Source of the DNA: Candidatus Woesearchaeota archaeon
GTDB taxonomy: Archaea > Nanobdellota > Nanobdellia > Woesearchaeales > UBA12501
NCBI GenBank assembly: GCA_030651375.1
Contig: JAUSFM010000003.1
Span: forward strand, 62,001 to 126,000
Length of the DNA: 64,000 nucleotides
Direction of reading: 5' to 3'
Part shown: in pieces, positions 62,495-64,000 of the stretch
Layout of the letters: each line of letters begins with the position of its first letter
Position numbering within the stretch: position 1 is the stretch's first letter
Notes under the pieces: model-generated
Databases searched by the model: none
The model's input: only the letters and a program-made list of their open reading frames with translations
What the model was told of the DNA's origin: nothing
Position numbers and translations under genes: made by a program

Positions 62495-64000
62495 ATGATG
62501 CCAGATGTGATACAAATTGACGGACAAGCGCTGCGCGAAGGCAGGAAACAGGCAAAGTCACGCATGCAGCTGTGGGGCTTTACAACACCACTACAGTATC
62601 ATGTCGGTGGGAGAAACACAAAAGAAGATTTAGAAAAAGTAGTCACCAGCGCCGAACAAACATATGGGTTATATGAAGCAGTGATGAAAACACTGTTACC
62701 ACTGAATCCATTGGGAAAAAGTGATGAGGTCATAGCAAAAAAAGCGCTTAATTTGTATGCATTATATGTTGGGTGCAGTGAAGGGCTCGAGGCGCTGGCG
62801 AATGGGCAGGATAGTGGCGCACATATTGAACGGCAAGCGAGTATCCCGATCGGCGAATTCGGATTTGGTATTGGAAAACCTGATGAATACCGCCCTGCGC
62901 TTGATAACCTGTTGAAGTATCACACAAAATTATTTAAAACTGGCACACCGGCACTGGCGCTGCAGAGAGAATTTTTGGCAGTGATGAAAAAAACAATTGA
63001 GCGTGAAATGCAGCAGCAGGCGTATGAAACAGTCACGGGGCAGCTTGCGGGAGTAACGCTCGCTGTTAACGAAAGAATGTACCGCGGCTTTGAAAATGGT
63101 ATGCAGCCATCAGTCGAGGCAGCTCAGTCCCCTGAAATCGTTCAGCGCCTTTCGGTGAGCAAAAATCCGGGTGAAATCGTCGTCATTGGCAATGATGAGG
63201 CGCTGGGTGAGATGAGCGGGATGGTAAAACAGCTTTTGCTGTATGATCCGGCATCCCAAACAAATGTCGCATTTGAGGGAGTGAAGCCGGTTGCGACGCT
63301 GTTGTTCGGCCCGCCCGGCACGGGAAAAACAACTATCATCAAGCGGTTGTATGCTGAAGCACAGACAGCAGCTACGCATAAGGGCGTGCCTGTGCAATGG
63401 GTTAATTTTGATAACAGCTTTAAGGACATGTACCACGGCAATGATGTCAAAAATTTGATGCGGCGATTCGACCAGCTCAAGGATCCTCGAAAGATAAGCA
63501 TTGGCTCGGTCGAGGATGTCGACAGCGTGCTGCAGGCGAGAAGCGCGCATGACGCGTCGCACATCGAATCGCAGGCGATTAATGTGTTTCTCAATGAGCT
63601 TGATGGGCTGCTGACGGAGTACCGCGGAAATTATATTCTGATTTTTACGACGAATCATGTTGAAAAAATGGATAGCGCGCTCATGAACAGGATAACGCAG
63701 CATTTTGAAATCCGCGGGCCGCAAACACCCGTTGAATACGCACAGTTGTTCCGGTATAAGATGGGCGATGCACTGCCGCGGGTCCAAATGGATAAAGATG
63801 GCTGGCAGGAATTTTGCAGGCGCTGCGTGGAGTACAGCTTTTCAGGCCGGGACATTGACAAAATAGCTGCGGTGGCAAGAAAGTATGTGGTTAACGCAGA
63901 CGGCATAACGCCAGCGATACAAACGCTTCCACCAAATGAACAGCGCACAGCACTCGCCAAAATGCGAAGGCCGGTAGACGCAGGGTATATTTTGCACGAG
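62495..64000 (+). CDS. AAA+ ATPase, C-terminus outside window
   Basis: The frame starts at ATG 62495 (GAGG ten bases upstream; ATG 62498 also possible) and is open to the edge, at least 502 residues. An N-terminal region of about 220 helical residues precedes GPPGTGKTT (Walker A, about residue 271), a modified Walker B (SIGSVEDVD), sensor 1 (LIFTTN), MNRITQHF with the Arg finger position, and sensor 2-like FSGRDIDKI. It resembles classic AAA remodelling ATPases (FtsH/Cdc48/katanin type) but the N-terminal region is unfamiliar. Last visible gene of the PBP locus. Confidence 0.8.
   Translation, partial: MMPDVIQIDGQALREGRKQAKSRMQLWGFTTPLQYHVGGRNTKEDLEKVVTSAEQTYGLYEAVMKTLLPLNPLGKSDEVIAKKALNLYALYVGCSEGLEALANGQDSGAHIERQASIPIGEFGFGIGKPDEYRPALDNLLKYHTKLFKTGTPALALQREFLAVMKKTIEREMQQQAYETVTGQLAGVTLAVNERMYRGFENGMQPSVEAAQSPEIVQRLSVSKNPGEIVVIGNDEALGEMSGMVKQLLLYDPASQTNVAFEGVKPVATLLFGPPGTGKTTIIKRLYAEAQTAATHKGVPVQWVNFDNSFKDMYHGNDVKNLMRRFDQLKDPRKISIGSVEDVDSVLQARSAHDASHIESQAINVFLNELDGLLTEYRGNYILIFTTNHVEKMDSALMNRITQHFEIRGPQTPVEYAQLFRYKMGDALPRVQMDKDGWQEFCRRCVEYSFSGRDIDKIAAVARKYVVNADGITPAIQTLPPNEQRTALAKMRRPVDAGYILHE

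Noticed and set aside
63110-63787. Minus-strand frame of 225 residues opposite the AAA+ ATPase
   Set aside because: The plus frame carries Walker A, sensors and Arg finger in order; the minus frame has no motif or start signals.

Overview
The window is archaeal. Evidence: ribosomal proteins eS1 (S3Ae, cut by the left edge) and uL16 (archaeal L10e), archaeal-type MetRS, a Nog1-like GTPase, DUF483, an AbrB-PhoU regulator, form III RuBisCO, class III signal-peptide pilin-like proteins and S-layer-like proteins. Most genes carry a TTTAAATA or TTTATAAA box centred 26-28 bases before an ATG, so leaderless transcripts are the rule. Internal genes of operons use GGTGA or GGAGG ribosome sites. Gene content (small membrane proteins, acidic microproteins, form III RuBisCO, acquired gyrase) suggests a DPANN archaeon of the Woesearchaeota/Pacearchaeota type; that placement is inference.

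Layout. 0-9.5 kb: eS1, a guanylate-kinase-like P-loop protein, an AbrB-PhoU regulator whose best start is ATT, a candidate structured RNA with a tandem repeat, a Nudix hydrolase, GyrB, a methyltransferase and hypotheticals. 9.6-17.5 kb: a K+ channel, a large TIM-barrel isomerase-like protein in a probable operon with DUF483 and a methyltransferase, a Nog1-like GTPase, tRNA-Val(CAC) with a duplicated 3' end, and DUF1761. 17.5-31 kb: RNase HI, a metallopeptidase-like gene, an MTAP/PNP-family phosphorylase, MscS, a YvcK/CofD-like protein, uL16, TerC-like and CNNM-like membrane proteins, a JAMM protein, ArgRS and microproteins. 31-34.4 kb: a VapBC-type toxin-antitoxin pair with a palindromic operator, then an apparently foreign insert (MopE-like Cys-rich lipoprotein plus two small membrane proteins) directly after the first 30 codons of an FAD/NAD-binding protein. 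34.4-51 kb: a channel-like TrkA-N protein, a pilin-like cluster with an S-layer-like protein, two hicBA pairs, MetRS, a PLP enzyme, UPRT and small proteins. 51-55.2 kb: a second S-layer-like protein and form III RuBisCO.

55.2-64 kb is the most unusual part. A Tat-type lipoprotein lytic transglycosylase is divergent from a complete class A penicillin-binding protein (GT51 plus transpeptidase, all main motifs present). Downstream and co-directional are two membrane-anchored proteins with Pro/Gln-rich tails sharing a PIPxxGxL motif, a small overlapping gene, a soluble coiled-coil protein and an AAA+ ATPase cut by the right edge. This looks like a murein-type making and cutting module on an archaeal chromosome, either for the cell's own envelope or for acting on a bacterial partner; function is inferred only.

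Metabolic links: MTAP/PNP, UPRT and form III RuBisCO are consistent with nucleotide salvage through ribose phosphates. AMP phosphorylase and ribose-1,5-bisphosphate isomerase, needed for the full AMP pathway, are not in the window.
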